From Sphingomonas sp. (GTDB lineage Bacteria; Pseudomonadota; Alphaproteobacteria; Sphingomonadales; Sphingomonadaceae): a stretch of 36,021 bases of DNA. The position numbers and the translations under genes are program-made. Numbering within the stretch: position 1 is the first letter of the stretch; every line of letters starts with the position of its first letter. Of this stretch, positions 26,168 to 35,013 are shown piece by piece. The notes beneath the pieces are model-generated. The model had not been told where the DNA came from and ran no database searches. It saw only the letters and a program-made list of their open reading frames with translations. The stretch spans positions 1 through 36,021 of the forward strand of contig JACDEB010000012.1 of assembly GCA_013816595.1 (NCBI GenBank). The letters are read 5' to 3'.

Positions 26168-26776
26168 ATGATTTTCGCCACCAAACTTTCGCGCGCGCTG
26201 CTGCCGGTTGCGGTGATCAGTGCAGCGCCGGCGCTTGCCGCCCAATCGGCGGATATGGCGCAGCTCGGTTCGCACCTGACCGCGGTCAAGACGATGTCGG
26301 CGAATTTCACTCAGACCGATCCGCGCGGCCGATCGGCCGGCGGAACGCTCCAGCTCAAGCGCCCGGGCAAGGTCCGCTTCGCATATTCGAGCGGCGATCT
26401 GTTGCTCGTCGCCGACGGGTCGAAGCTGTCCTTCGTCGATTATCAGGTCGGGCAGAAATCGAGCTGGCCGCTGTCCAAGACGCCGCTCGGAGTCCTGTTG
26501 TCGGGTTCGCCCAACCTTAAAGGCAAGGCCCAGATCATGCCCAGCACCGACCCCAATGTGATGGTCGTGCGGGCCCGCGACCCGGCCCAATATGGATCGC
26601 TGACCCTGGCCTTCCTGCGCAACGGTTCGGCGCCGGGCGGGCTCCAGCTTTATGGCTGGACCGCGATCGACGCGCAGAACAAAAGGACCACGGTCAAGCT
26701 ATCCAATGTCCGCTATAATGTCGCGGTTCCGGACAGCGCATTCACCTATGCCGAACCGAAGAAAAAGGGCCGCTAA
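26168..26776 (+). CDS. lolA: Outer-membrane lipoprotein carrier protein LolA
   Basis: 202 residues. It is the periplasmic chaperone that carries lipoproteins from LolCDE to the outer membrane. A signal peptide (residues 1-20, ending Pro-Ala-Leu-Ala-Ala) is visible. The mature protein shows the LolA pattern: 'HLTAVKTMSANFTQTDPRGRSAGGTLQLKRPGKVRFAY', where the Phe-Thr-Gln and RPGK-x-R-x-Y residues are family hallmarks, followed by 'LLLVADGSKLSFVDYQVGQKSSWPL'. The ATG 26168 is preceded by AGGAG with a 7-base spacer, a strong and start-deciding site. The position after ftsK is the usual proteobacterial order. Confidence 0.95.
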   Translation: MIFATKLSRALLPVAVISAAPALAAQSADMAQLGSHLTAVKTMSANFTQTDPRGRSAGGTLQLKRPGKVRFAYSSGDLLLVADGSKLSFVDYQVGQKSSWPLSKTPLGVLLSGSPNLKGKAQIMPSTDPNVMVVRARDPAQYGSLTLAFLRNGSAPGGLQLYGWTAIDAQNKRTTVKLSNVRYNVAVPDSAFTYAEPKKKGR

Positions 26777-26835
26777 AAAAATCAGTTGCACGATGCGACC
26801 GTTCATCACGGCGACAGGCTGGCAGGATTAGATCG

Positions 26836-26954
26836 GTAGCTGGTCCAGCATCTACAACCGGGGTTTCCCCCTGTTACCCGGGTTTGCAGGATCCCTTGCG
26901 TGACGAACGCAGGTGGCCCTCGTTCCATGCCCCCGGAGCGAGGGCCTTTTTTTT
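26836..26954 (+). ncRNA. Candidate structured RNA (four consecutive stem-loops) after lolA
   Basis: Between lolA and xth, about 120 bases fold into four stem-loops in a row: (1) GTAGCTG with CAG...CTAC (26836-26855), (2) AACCGGG with CCCGG-G-TT (26856-26884), (3) CTTGCGT with ACGCAGG (26895-26913, 7 bp with one wobble), and (4) a 12-bp terminator (26915-26946) followed by eight Ts. The loops of 2 and 4 contain C-runs (TTTCCCCCTG and ATGCCCCC), as in alphaproteobacterial small RNAs that pair with Shine-Dalgarno regions. I see no convincing promoter; TAGATC near 26829 could be a -10. It could equally be the 3' UTR of lolA or the leader of xth. I cannot match it to a named RNA family. Confidence 0.35.
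26915..26954 (+). terminator. Strong Rho-independent terminator downstream of lolA
   Basis: A 12-bp stem (26915-26926 with 26935-26946, one T-G wobble) closes an 8-base loop ATGCCCCC and is followed directly by eight Ts (26947-26954). It is the clearest intrinsic terminator in the window and ends transcription coming from ftsK/lolA or from the candidate RNA. Confidence 0.88.
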
Positions 26955-26965
26955 GGCCTTCGAGT

Positions 26966-26991
26966 GAGGGCTGCACCAAGGCCCTCCTTTT
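26966..26991 (+). terminator. Second, weaker terminator-like hairpin
   Basis: GAGGGC (26966-26971), a 9-base loop, GCCCTC (26981-26986) and CTTTT. The stem words repeat those of the strong terminator just upstream, so this may be a decayed duplicate or a back-up terminator before xth. Confidence 0.5.
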
Positions 26992-27024
26992 GATTCTCGA
27001 CCAAGGCGGGCTAAGCGGGCGCCC

Positions 27025-27819
27025 GTGAGCAAGTCGCTGAAAATCGCATCGTGGAACATCAACTCGGTCCGCGCCCGGCCGGCGCTGGTCGAGCGGCTGA
27101 TCGCCGACGAACAGCCCGACCTGTTGTGCCTTCAGGAAACCAAGGCCTGCAACGAGGCCTTCCCGGCCGACCTGTTCCGCGCCCAGGGCTATGTTCACCA
27201 GCAGTTGAACGGCCAGCGGATGCATCACGGGGTCGCGATCCTGAGCCGGGTGCCGCTAGCCGACCCGGGCAAGCACGACTGGCAGGACAATGGCGAAGCA
27301 CGCCACGTCGGGGCCCGGCTAGAGTGCGGAATCCGGATCGAAAATGTCTACATTCCTGCGGGCGGTGACATTCCCGATCGACAGCAAAATCCGAAGTTCG
27401 GCCAGAAACTCGATTTCCTCGAGCGCATGACCCGGTGGTCCGAAGGGCTCGCCGAGCCGACCATCATCGTCGGCGATTTCAATGTCGCGCCGCTCGAATG
27501 CGACGTGTGGAGCCACAAGGCGCTGGTCAATGTCGTCAGTCACACTGCGGTCGAAATCGAGGCGCTAAGCAGGCTTCAGAAAACCCATGGCTGGATCGAT
27601 ATCGGCCGCACCTTCATCCCCGCGCCCGAGCGCTGCTTCACCTGGTGGAGCTATCGATCGCCCGATTTCAGCAAGAACGATCGCGGCCGCCGGCTCGACC
27701 ATATGTGGGCCTCGCCGCAATTGGCGGACGCACTGAAGGGCCACCGGATCCTGGAAGATTGCCGGTCGTGGGAGCGGCCGTCCGACCATGTGCCGTTGAT
27801 CTGCGAGATCGCGATATGA
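27025..27819 (+). CDS. xth: Exodeoxyribonuclease III (AP endonuclease)
   Basis: 264 residues. A Mg-dependent nuclease that incises DNA 5' to abasic sites and degrades 3' ends in base-excision repair. It belongs to the exonuclease/endonuclease/phosphatase fold: Asn11 in SWNINSVRAR, the metal ligand Glu38 in CLQETKA, the GDFNVAP motif, and C-terminal DHVPL with the catalytic His. GTG 27025 is the start; no in-frame ATG lies nearby. The stop overlaps the ribA start (ATGA). It follows the strong terminator region, so it needs its own promoter in 26955-27024. Confidence 0.95.
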   Translation: MSKSLKIASWNINSVRARPALVERLIADEQPDLLCLQETKACNEAFPADLFRAQGYVHQQLNGQRMHHGVAILSRVPLADPGKHDWQDNGEARHVGARLECGIRIENVYIPAGGDIPDRQQNPKFGQKLDFLERMTRWSEGLAEPTIIVGDFNVAPLECDVWSHKALVNVVSHTAVEIEALSRLQKTHGWIDIGRTFIPAPERCFTWWSYRSPDFSKNDRGRRLDHMWASPQLADALKGHRILEDCRSWERPSDHVPLICEIAI

Positions 27820-28871
27820 GCGACAGCGCGATCCGCCGCGCAATCGCCGCGCTCCGCGCCGGCCGGCCAGTGCGGATCGACGGGTCGTTCCCGCTCGCCG
27901 TTCTTGCGGTCGAGACGGCGACGCCCGAAATGCTTGAGCTGCTCGATCCCGAGTCGGCCGCTCCGTTGCTGATCAGCGGACAGCGCGCCGCAGCGCTCGG
28001 GCTGGCCAACCAGCGCGCTGCCGCCGATCCCAGTTTGCCGGTGCTGATCGAGCGGTCGGAGTGGCTCGACCCGGCTGCCGCGCAAGCGCTTGCGGATCCG
28101 GGACTGGATTTCGAGCGTGGGCCAGTGGGTCCGCTAAAACCGCTGGCCAATAATCGGATCGAGGAGGGCCGCGCCGCGCTCCGCCTGGCGCGGGCGGCGG
28201 GGCTGCTTCCGGCAGTGTGGCTGGTCGATCCGCAAGGGGTGGCGGCAGAGGTATCCTTGTCTGCAATTATGGCCGCGATGGCCGGGCCGGAGATGCGCCT
28301 TGCGGCGCGGGCCAGGCTGCCGCTCGAGGACCTGCCGGAGACGCAGATTGTCGTCTTTCGCGGATCGGACGACGGCCAAGACCATGTCGCGTTGGTGGTC
28401 GGATCGTTCGGCGGCAAAGCGCCGCTGGTCCGGCTCCACAGCGAGTGCCTGACCGGCGATGTGTTCGGAAGCCTGAAATGCGATTGCGGGCCGCAACTGA
28501 AAGAAGCGCTGCGGTTGATCGGCGAGGAAGGCGGCGGTGTTCTGCTGTACCTGCGGCAGGAAGGACGCGGAATCGGCCTGGCCAATAAATTGCGCGCTTA
28601 TGCGCTTCAGGATCGCGGGCTCGACACGGTCGACGCCAATTTGCGGCTCGGCTTTGCCGATGACGAACGCGATTATGCCCACGCCGCCGCGATCTTGCGC
28701 CAATTGGGGATCGGCGACGTGCGCTTGCTGACCAACAATCCGGCCAAGGTCGAAGGGCTGGAAGCAGCGGGAATCACGGTCGCCGAGCGGGTCGCGCACC
28801 ACATGGCGGCCAATCCCCACAATGCCGATTATCTGGCGACCAAGTCAGCGAAGAGCGGGCATCTGGCCTAA
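27816..28871 (+). CDS. ribA: GTP cyclohydrolase II with degenerate N-terminal DHBP-synthase-like domain
   Basis: 351 residues. The C-terminal half (about 155-351) is a complete GTP cyclohydrolase II, first step of riboflavin synthesis: zinc cysteines Cys211, Cys222, Cys224, the LRQEGRGIGL active-site segment (246-255), and RLLTNNPAK (303-311). The N-terminal half (1-150) still resembles RibB: 'RRAIAALRAGRPV' matches the RibB 'ALREGR' opening, and 'GRAALRLARAAGLLPA' matches its 'GHTEATIDLMTLAGFKPA'. The catalytic DDEDRENEGD and RGGHT motifs are gone, so DHBP synthesis must come from another gene. The ATG 27816 overlaps the xth stop, and its stop overlaps the stop of the convergent yggS. Confidence 0.9.
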   Translation: MSDSAIRRAIAALRAGRPVRIDGSFPLAVLAVETATPEMLELLDPESAAPLLISGQRAAALGLANQRAAADPSLPVLIERSEWLDPAAAQALADPGLDFERGPVGPLKPLANNRIEEGRAALRLARAAGLLPAVWLVDPQGVAAEVSLSAIMAAMAGPEMRLAARARLPLEDLPETQIVVFRGSDDGQDHVALVVGSFGGKAPLVRLHSECLTGDVFGSLKCDCGPQLKEALRLIGEEGGGVLLYLRQEGRGIGLANKLRAYALQDRGLDTVDANLRLGFADDERDYAHAAAILRQLGIGDVRLLTNNPAKVEGLEAAGITVAERVAHHMAANPHNADYLATKSAKSGHLA

Positions 28872-29524
28872 TCTTCGAACAGCGCCGAGCCCACTCGAAC
28901 GACGGTCGCGCCAAGCATCACTGCCGCCCGGTAATCGGCCGACATGCCCATGCTCAGGCCAGCAAGGCCCTCCCGCTGGGCAAGCTTGGCGAGAAGCGCG
29001 AAGAAAGGCGCCGGCTCAAGCCCGAGCGGCGGAATGGCCATCAGCCCGGAGAGCGGCAGGCCGCGGTCGCGAATTGCAGCGGCGAGCGCCGGGACATCAG
29101 CAATCGCGCAGCCGCCTTTCTGATCCTCGTCGCCGATATTGACCTGGAGAAAGAGGCCGGGACAGCGCCCTGCCCGATCCGCTGCAGCGGCCAGCGCGTC
29201 GATCAGCGACAACCGGTCGAGCGAGTGAATGACATCGAACAGCGCCACCGCGACGGTCGCCTTGTTCGATTGCAGCTGACCGATTTCATGGAGCCGGATG
29301 TCGGAATGGCGAGACTTTAGCCCGGCCCATTTCTCGGCCGCTTCGGCAACCCGGTTTTCACCGAAATCGCGTTGTCCCGAAGCGATCAGCGGCTCGATTT
29401 CCGCAACGCTTCGGCCCTTGCTGACAGCGACCAGGGTGATGCCCGCCGGGTCCCGCCGGGCGGCCTTTGCGGCGGCAGCAATGCCATCGCGGATGGTGTC
29501 GAGTCGAGCGGCGGGGGAGGTCAT
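28868..29524 (-). CDS. YggS/PLPBP-family pyridoxal phosphate homeostasis protein
   Basis: 218 residues from ATG 29524; an ATG at 29551 would add nine. A PLP-binding TIM-barrel protein without known catalytic activity, thought to buffer PLP and affect amino-acid pools. Family motifs: LVAVSKGR with the PLP lysine Lys36, FGENRVAEA, HEIGQLQSNK, SMGMSADYRAAV and a C-terminal GATVVRVGSALF phosphate site. Its stop codon lies inside the stop of the convergent ribA (shared CTAA, 28868-28871), so the two mRNAs overlap at their 3' ends. Confidence 0.93.
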   Translation of the reverse strand: MTSPAARLDTIRDGIAAAAKAARRDPAGITLVAVSKGRSVAEIEPLIASGQRDFGENRVAEAAEKWAGLKSRHSDIRLHEIGQLQSNKATVAVALFDVIHSLDRLSLIDALAAAADRAGRCPGLFLQVNIGDEDQKGGCAIADVPALAAAIRDRGLPLSGLMAIPPLGLEPAPFFALLAKLAQREGLAGLSMGMSADYRAAVMLGATVVRVGSALFED

Positions 29525-29598
29525 TGCGGCCACGCTATAGGCATGGCTCATCCGCCTTGCCAGTCAGCGGAGTCCGGCATTGACGGATAAATCGCGGC

Positions 29599-30306
29599 TC
29601 AGAATTTGACGGCGGTGCCGACGTAGACTGCCTGACTGTCGCGGCGCTCATCCTGAAGCGCGGACAGGCGATCACGCTCGATCTGGTAGCGCACCCCGCC
29701 AGTCAAAGCGACGCCCTTCGACAGCGAATAAGCGCCGCCGACGTCGAGCGAATAATTGTCCGCCTTGCGCAGCGCCGGGAGGGCACGGCCATCGGCACGA
29801 TCGGCGCTGATGGCGACCCGGCCGGTAAAGCGCTTCAACGAATAACTGACACCAAGCACGGCGCTTTCGCGGCCACCAAGGGCGGAATCGGCATTGCGCA
29901 ACTTGGCAACGTCGCCAGCAACGGCGAAGCGGCGCCAGCCGACGGCAACACCAAGATTATAGCTGGTCGGGGTCAGCGCGGTGACTGACGGAGCGGCGAC
30001 GGCGTTCGAGGCCAGTGGAGTGCCAGCGGCGCGGGCGCGAATCGCGACCCGCAATTGCGACGGACGACCCTTGGCCGGAGCCGGGGTGAATTTCATGTCG
30101 CTCAGCGACAGCCCGCGACCGGCGAGCGCGGCGGCGAGCTTGGGATCGGCATTGGCCGGGGTGAACGAGGAGATGGCATCGAAGCTGACCGACACCGCCG
30201 GTGGCTGCTTTTTGGCAGAAGCCGCGAACGCCGGGGACAGCAAAGCAGCGCCCACGGCAAATGCCGCGAGAACCCTGACTTCCTTCCGTCGTGCGAGCTT
30301 GAGCAC
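29599..30306 (-). CDS. Exported protein, probable small outer-membrane beta-barrel (unknown function)
   Basis: 235 residues. The signal peptide (basic Lys/Arg head, hydrophobic 12-27, cut after Ala-Phe-Ala-Ala) is clear. The mature protein has a polar N-terminal region, then about seven or eight short amphipathic strands ('SYNLGVAVGW', 'FAVAGDVAKL', 'SAVLGVSYSL', 'FTGRVAISADR', 'YSLDVGGAYSL', 'VALTGGVRYQIE', 'AVYVGTAVKF'). It ends in a terminal phenylalanine, the usual BAM recognition signal. That points to a small porin-like barrel, but I recognise no named family. It is divergent from the DUF3576-leuS operon across 208 bp. Confidence 0.7.
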   Translation of the reverse strand: MLKLARRKEVRVLAAFAVGAALLSPAFAASAKKQPPAVSVSFDAISSFTPANADPKLAAALAGRGLSLSDMKFTPAPAKGRPSQLRVAIRARAAGTPLASNAVAAPSVTALTPTSYNLGVAVGWRRFAVAGDVAKLRNADSALGGRESAVLGVSYSLKRFTGRVAISADRADGRALPALRKADNYSLDVGGAYSLSKGVALTGGVRYQIERDRLSALQDERRDSQAVYVGTAVKF

Positions 30307-30449
30307 CGTGACGAACTCCCTTTACGTGAGCCGATATAGCTGGGCGAAGCTGAAGGTTCCATGACTGGAATCGATTCAATTGCCGTCTGTTGCTCAGTCA
30401 CCACAGGTTGAACGCAACCGACCTCGCCGATCATGGTCGAGCGCGCCGC

Positions 30450-30477
30450 TTGCTAGCGCCAATCCACCGCCTATAAC
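30450..30477 (+). promoter_or_regulatory. Candidate sigma70-type promoter of the DUF3576-leuS-lptE-holA operon
   Basis: TTGCTA (30450-30455) and TATAAC (30472-30477) are separated by 16 bases. The predicted start of transcription near 30484 leaves a 30-base leader with GAGGAA before ATG 30515. It is the best sigma70-like match I see in the window. Confidence 0.5.
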
Positions 30478-30514
30478 GCCTCACTTACCGCGAACGATCG
30501 TCCCGAGGAAATTC

Positions 30515-30952
30515 ATGACCCGCCTGCACCACAAAGCCGCCGCCGCCTTGCTGATCCTTGCCCTGTCGACCAGCGGTTGCGCAAGAAATCGCGCCTTGCC
30601 GGGGCAGCTGGCACCGAGTCGCGTGACGACGATCGGGGTCAACAGCTATTTGTGGCGCGCGGCGGTCGACACCGTCTCGTTCGCTCCGCTGATCCAGGCC
30701 GATGCCAATACCGGGGTCATCATCACCGATTGGTACGCCAATCCCAAGGCCCCCAACGAGCGGGTCAAGCTGACCGTTTCGATCCTCGACCAGGATTTGC
30801 GCGCCGACGGCCTGCGGGTTTCGGCCGCTCGCCAGGTGCTCGGCAACGGCGGCTGGGTCGATGCACCGGTCTCCGCAGCGACGGTGCAAAAGCTGGAAGA
30901 TATCATCCTGACCCGGGCCCGCGATCTCCGCCGCACCACCGTCCGGGGATAA
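30515..30952 (+). CDS. DUF3576 domain lipoprotein
   Basis: 145 residues. The N-terminal signal ends in a lipobox-like Thr-Ser-Gly-Cys (Cys22), with a less usual Thr at -3. The mature part, with '[33 protein letters not shown]', '[20 protein letters not shown]' and a helical end '[15 protein letters not shown]', is the alphaproteobacterial DUF3576 family. It is an envelope protein of unknown function, always or nearly always found with leuS and lptE as far as I recall. GAGGAA precedes the ATG 30515. The leuS start lies 10 bases after its stop. Confidence 0.88.
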   Translation: MTRLHHKAAAALLILALSTSGCARNRALPGQLAPSRVTTIGVNSYLWRAAVDTVSFAPLIQADANTGVIITDWYANPKAPNERVKLTVSILDQDLRADGLRVSAARQVLGNGGWVDAPVSAATVQKLEDIILTRARDLRRTTVRG

Positions 30953-30962
30953 GGCGCCCGCG

Positions 30963-33491
30963 ATGGACGGGCGATTCGACCCGAAGACAGCCGACCGCCG
31001 CTGGCAGGAACGGTGGGAAGACGAGCGTTGTTTCGAGGCCGACAGCACCAGCGAAAAGCCCAAAACCTATGTCCTTGAGATGTTCCCCTATCCGTCGGGG
31101 CGAATCCACATGGGCCATGTCCGCAATTACACCATGGGCGATGTGCTTGCCCGGTTCCGCCGGATGCAGGGGCATGAAGTGCTCCACCCGATGGGCTGGG
31201 ACGCGTTCGGAATGCCGGCCGAAAATGCCGCGATGGAGCGCAACATCCACCCCGGTTCGTGGACCCGGGCCAATATCGGGGCGATGCGCGACCAGCTGAA
31301 GCGGATCGGTTTCGCGCTCGACTGGAGCCGCGAGCTGGCGACCTGCGAGCCGGATTATTACGGCCACGAACAGGCGCTGTTCCTCGATTTGTTCGACGCC
31401 GGCCTGGTCTATCGCAAGGAAAGCGAGGTCAATTGGGACCCGGTCGACATGACCGTGCTCGCCAATGAACAGGTCATCGACGGCAAGGGCTGGCGATCGG
31501 GCGCCGCGGTCGAACGGCGCAAGCTCAACCAGTGGTTCCTCAAGATCACTCAGTTCGCTGACGAGCTTCTCGACGGATTGCAGACGCTCGACCGCTGGCC
31601 GGACAAGGTCCGGCTGATGCAGCAAAACTGGATCGGGAAGAGCGAGGGACTGCATTTGCGCTTTCCGCTGAGCGAGGCGGCTGGCGGCATCAGCGAGATC
31701 GAGGTGTTCACCACCCGGCCCGATACGATCTTCGGGGCAAGCTTCATCGCCATCGCGCCGGGGCACCCGCTGGCAGTGGCGGCGGCAGTGGCGGATGCGG
31801 GCACGGCGGCGTTTATCGATCAGTGCAAAGCGGGCGGAACCAGCGCGGCGGAGATCGAGACCGCGGGCAAGACGGGATATTTGACCAAATATTCGGCCAA
31901 GCATCCGCTCGACCATGATTGGCCCCTGCCGGTCTATATCGCCAATTTCGTGCTCAGCGATTACGGGACAGGGGCGTTATTCGGCGTTCCTGGCCACGAT
32001 CAGCGCGATTATGAATTTGCGAATCAATATCAACTGCCGATCAAGCGCGTGGTCGGGGCGAGCATGGAAGAGGCCGCCAAGCCGATTGAAACCGAAGCCG
32101 AAACTGGCCCGGGAATAATCGTCAACTCGCAATTCCTCGATGGAATGACGAGCGTCGAGGCGGCGTCCGAAGTCATCCGCCGCGCTCAAATCGCCCGCTG
32201 GGGTCAAGGATCGACCATTTTCCGGCTGCGCGACTGGGGCGTGTCGCGCCAGCGTTACTGGGGCACGCCGATCCCGATCATCCATTGCGACGCCTGCGGA
32301 GCGGTGCCGGTGCCGCGCGACCAATTGCCGGTCATTCTGCCCGAAGACGTCAGCTTCGAGGCCCCCGGCAACCCGCTCGATCGCCACCCGAGCTGGAAGA
32401 CCATCGAATGCCCCAAATGCGGTGCAGCGGCTCGGCGGGAGACCGACACGCTCGACACCTTCGTCAATTCAAGCTGGTATTTCATCCGCTTCGCGAGCCA
32501 GCCAAGCGATCGCCCGTTCGATCGCATCGAGGCCGAGACATGGTTGCCGGTGGCGCAATATATCGGCGGGGTCGAACATGCGATCCTGCATTTGCTGTAT
32601 GCGCGATTCTGGACCCGAGCGCTGCAGCATATGGGGCAGCTTGGGCTGGCCGAGCCGTTCGCCGGCCTTTTCACTCAGGGCATGGTCACCCATGAGACCT
32701 ATCGCGCCGGCGACGGCAGCTGGTTAAGCCCCGGCGAAGTGCGCAAGGACGGCGACGATTGGGTCCATATCGAAAGCGGTCATCCGGTCGCTCTGGGGCG
32801 GATCGAAAAGATGTCCAAATCGCGCCGCAACACCATCGATCCCGAGCCGATCCTGGCCAAGTATGGCGCCGACGCGGTGCGCTGGTTCATGCTGTCCGAC
32901 AGCCCGCCCGAACGCGATCTCGAATGGTCCCAGGGCGGCATCGAGGGCGCGTCGCGGTTCGTTCAGCGGGTCTGGCGGCTGGTCAGTTCGGTTGGCGGAG
33001 GGAGCGGCGGCGGGAGCAGCGACGGGACGCTTGAGCGCAAACTCCACCGCACCATCGCCGCGGTCGGCGACGCGATTGACGGACTTCAGTTCAACAAGGC
33101 GATCGCCCAATTGTACGAGCTGGTGACCGCGATCGAAAAAGCCCCGCAGTCGCCGGCGCGCGACGCTGCGGTTCGCACCCTGGTCCTTTTGATCGCGCCA
33201 ATGGCGCCGCATCTGGCGGAGGAATGCTGGGACTTTCTGGGCGAGGAGGGAATGGTCGTCGACGCCGCCTGGCCCGACCACGACCCGGCGCTGCTGGTCG
33301 ACGATCAGGTGACTCTTGCGGTCCAGGTCAACGGCAAGCTGCGCGACACCGTGACGGCTCCGGCCGGGCTCGACCAGGCCGCGGCGGAGGCTTTGGCTTT
33401 GGCGTCGGAGAAGGTCCAGCGCCAGCTTGCCGGAGCATCGCCGCGCAAGGTGATTGTGGTCCGCGACCGACTGGTCAATATTGTCTTATGA
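30963..33491 (+). CDS. leuS: Leucyl-tRNA synthetase
   Basis: 842 residues. A class Ia synthetase that charges tRNA-Leu. The HIGH signature is His49-Met-Gly-His52 in [15 protein letters not shown] and the second signature is KMSKS (616-620). The CP1 editing domain (about 225-415) includes [10 protein letters not shown] zinc-type insert has CDACG and, further on, CPKCG. The anticodon-binding domain and the small C-terminal domain ending '[14 protein letters not shown]' are complete. The start ATG 30963 is 10 bases after the DUF3576 stop; the stop overlaps lptE (ATGA). Confidence 0.98.
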   Translation: MDGRFDPKTADRRWQERWEDERCFEADSTSEKPKTYVLEMFPYPSGRIHMGHVRNYTMGDVLARFRRMQGHEVLHPMGWDAFGMPAENAAMERNIHPGSWTRANIGAMRDQLKRIGFALDWSRELATCEPDYYGHEQALFLDLFDAGLVYRKESEVNWDPVDMTVLANEQVIDGKGWRSGAAVERRKLNQWFLKITQFADELLDGLQTLDRWPDKVRLMQQNWIGKSEGLHLRFPLSEAAGGISEIEVFTTRPDTIFGASFIAIAPGHPLAVAAAVADAGTAAFIDQCKAGGTSAAEIETAGKTGYLTKYSAKHPLDHDWPLPVYIANFVLSDYGTGALFGVPGHDQRDYEFANQYQLPIKRVVGASMEEAAKPIETEAETGPGIIVNSQFLDGMTSVEAASEVIRRAQIARWGQGSTIFRLRDWGVSRQRYWGTPIPIIHCDACGAVPVPRDQLPVILPEDVSFEAPGNPLDRHPSWKTIECPKCGAAARRETDTLDTFVNSSWYFIRFASQPSDRPFDRIEAETWLPVAQYIGGVEHAILHLLYARFWTRALQHMGQLGLAEPFAGLFTQGMVTHETYRAGDGSWLSPGEVRKDGDDWVHIESGHPVALGRIEKMSKSRRNTIDPEPILAKYGADAVRWFMLSDSPPERDLEWSQGGIEGASRFVQRVWRLVSSVGGGSGGGSSDGTLERKLHRTIAAVGDAIDGLQFNKAIAQLYELVTAIEKAPQSPARDAAVRTLVLLIAPMAPHLAEECWDFLGEEGMVVDAAWPDHDPALLVDDQVTLAVQVNGKLRDTVTAPAGLDQAAAEALALASEKVQRQLAGASPRKVIVVRDRLVNIVL

Positions 33492-33988
33492 TGCGCCGCT
33501 TCCCGATCCTGATCGCTTGCGCGCTGCTGAGCGCGTGCGGGCTGAGGCCGGTCTATTCGGGCGGGTCGGGCGGCGCGGTGGCGCAAATGCTTCATACCGT
33601 GCAGGTCGGGCCGATCGAAGGTCAGTCGGGCTGGCTGGTGCGCAATCGACTGGTCGAGCGGCTCGAGGCTGGCGATTCGAGCGAGGCGCGGTACCGGCTC
33701 GAAGTCACCCTTGACGATAGTCTGACATCGTTCGGCATTCGCGGCGACCGCGCGGCAACCCGCGAGCGGCGAACCCTGCGCGCCCGCTACCGGCTGGTTA
33801 GCCTGGCCACTGGCCTGGTGGTGCTCGACGCGACCGGCGGGTCGGACGCCGGGATCGACGTCGTCAGTTCGGAATATGCGACGGTTGCCGCGGAACAGAG
33901 CGCGCTTGAGAACCTCGCCGGGATTCTCGCCGATCAGATCGTTGCCCGGCTGGCCAGCTTTGGCGGCGGCGTCCGCAACCCGCAATGA
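33488..33988 (+). CDS. lptE: LPS-assembly lipoprotein LptE
   Basis: 166 residues. A lipoprotein signal with lipobox Leu-Ser-Ala-Cys (Cys17) is followed by 'GLRPVYSGG', the typical LptE beginning in alphaproteobacteria. The rest ('[23 protein letters not shown]', '[19 protein letters not shown]', '[24 protein letters not shown]') matches the LptE fold. It plugs the LptD barrel to insert LPS in the outer membrane. Two adjacent ATGs (33488, 33491) are possible; the first overlaps the leuS stop. Its own stop overlaps holA. Position between leuS and holA is conserved in Proteobacteria. Confidence 0.9.
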   Translation: MMRRFPILIACALLSACGLRPVYSGGSGGAVAQMLHTVQVGPIEGQSGWLVRNRLVERLEAGDSSEARYRLEVTLDDSLTSFGIRGDRAATRERRTLRARYRLVSLATGLVVLDATGGSDAGIDVVSSEYATVAAEQSALENLAGILADQIVARLASFGGGVRNPQ

Positions 33989-34998
33989 AGGCGGCCAAGG
34001 GCAGTATCGCAAAGCTGCTCGACCAACCGGCCGAGGACATCCGCTTCTATTTGTTCTGGGGACCCGACGAAGGCCAGTCGCGGGCCCAGGCAAGCCGGCT
34101 TCTCCAGGCGCTCGGCGCCGACCGCTTCATCGTCATTTCCAGCGCGGTCAAGACCGATCCCGCGGCGCTGGCCGACGAAGCCGGAGCAATGGCCTTGTTC
34201 GGTGGCCGCCGATTGATCTGGATCGAGCCAGCGGGCGACGAGATCAAGGACGGGATCGCGGCGCTGCTGGCGGGCCCGGCGACCGAAAGCCCGGTGGTCG
34301 CAATCGCCAGCGCCTCGAGCCGGCCCAAGGAATTGATCAAGCTCGCAGAGGGTTCGCCATTGGCGGTGAGTTTCGCATCCTATGCGCCCGAAGGTGTCGA
34401 GGCCGAGCGCATGGTCATCGATATCGGGCGCCGGGTCGGGCTCAATATCGAGCGCCCGGTGGCGTCGCGGATCGCCGCCGCGTGCGGCAACGACCAGGCA
34501 GTCGTCGCTCAGGAACTCGAGAAGATGTCGCTTTATCTCGACGCCTCGACCAGCCGGCCCAAATCACTCGACCATGAGGCTGTGGATGCGGTCGGCGCCC
34601 ATCTTGGCGACAGCGATGTGCTTCATTTGGCGGATCTGGCGATGTCGGGCGAGGTCGAGGCCGTCGCCGAAGCGCTGGGCGGGATCGGCGCGTCGGCCCA
34701 GGCGATCCCGATCCTCCGGGCGCTCCAGAGGCGGCTGCTGATGATAGCGCCAGCGCGGGCCAAGGTTGAGCAGGGCGAGCGCCCCGATGCCGTCATGGCG
34801 TCACTGGGCAAGGCGTTGTTCTGGAAGGATAAAGGGCCATTTGGAGCGATGCTCCAGCGGTGGAGCGCGGCCGATATCGCTCACCTTGCCGAGCGTTCAG
34901 GAAAGGCTGAGCGGGCGTTGTTGTTTGACGATGCGCCCGAGCAAGCGGCGTTGGGCGAGGAGCTGTTGGCGGTCGCTCGGGCGGCGCGCCGGCGCTGA
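33985..34998 (+). CDS. holA: DNA polymerase III subunit delta
   Basis: 337 residues, standard length. The clamp-loader subunit that opens the beta sliding clamp. The start 'FYLFWGPDEGQSRAQASRLLQAL' and the 'DEAGAMALFGGRRLIWIEPAG' segment (the clamp-contacting loop region) are typical of HolA. They are followed by 'RRVGLNIERPVASRIAAACGNDQAVVAQELEKMSLYL' and the C-terminal collar domain. It is the last gene of the DUF3576-leuS-lptE-holA operon and converges on parB with a 15-bp gap. Confidence 0.95.
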   Translation: MKAAKGSIAKLLDQPAEDIRFYLFWGPDEGQSRAQASRLLQALGADRFIVISSAVKTDPAALADEAGAMALFGGRRLIWIEPAGDEIKDGIAALLAGPATESPVVAIASASSRPKELIKLAEGSPLAVSFASYAPEGVEAERMVIDIGRRVGLNIERPVASRIAAACGNDQAVVAQELEKMSLYLDASTSRPKSLDHEAVDAVGAHLGDSDVLHLADLAMSGEVEAVAEALGGIGASAQAIPILRALQRRLLMIAPARAKVEQGERPDAVMASLGKALFWKDKGPFGAMLQRWSAADIAHLAERSGKAERALLFDDAPEQAALGEELLAVARAARRR

Positions 34999-35013
34999 TC
35001 CTGCCACGGGTTG

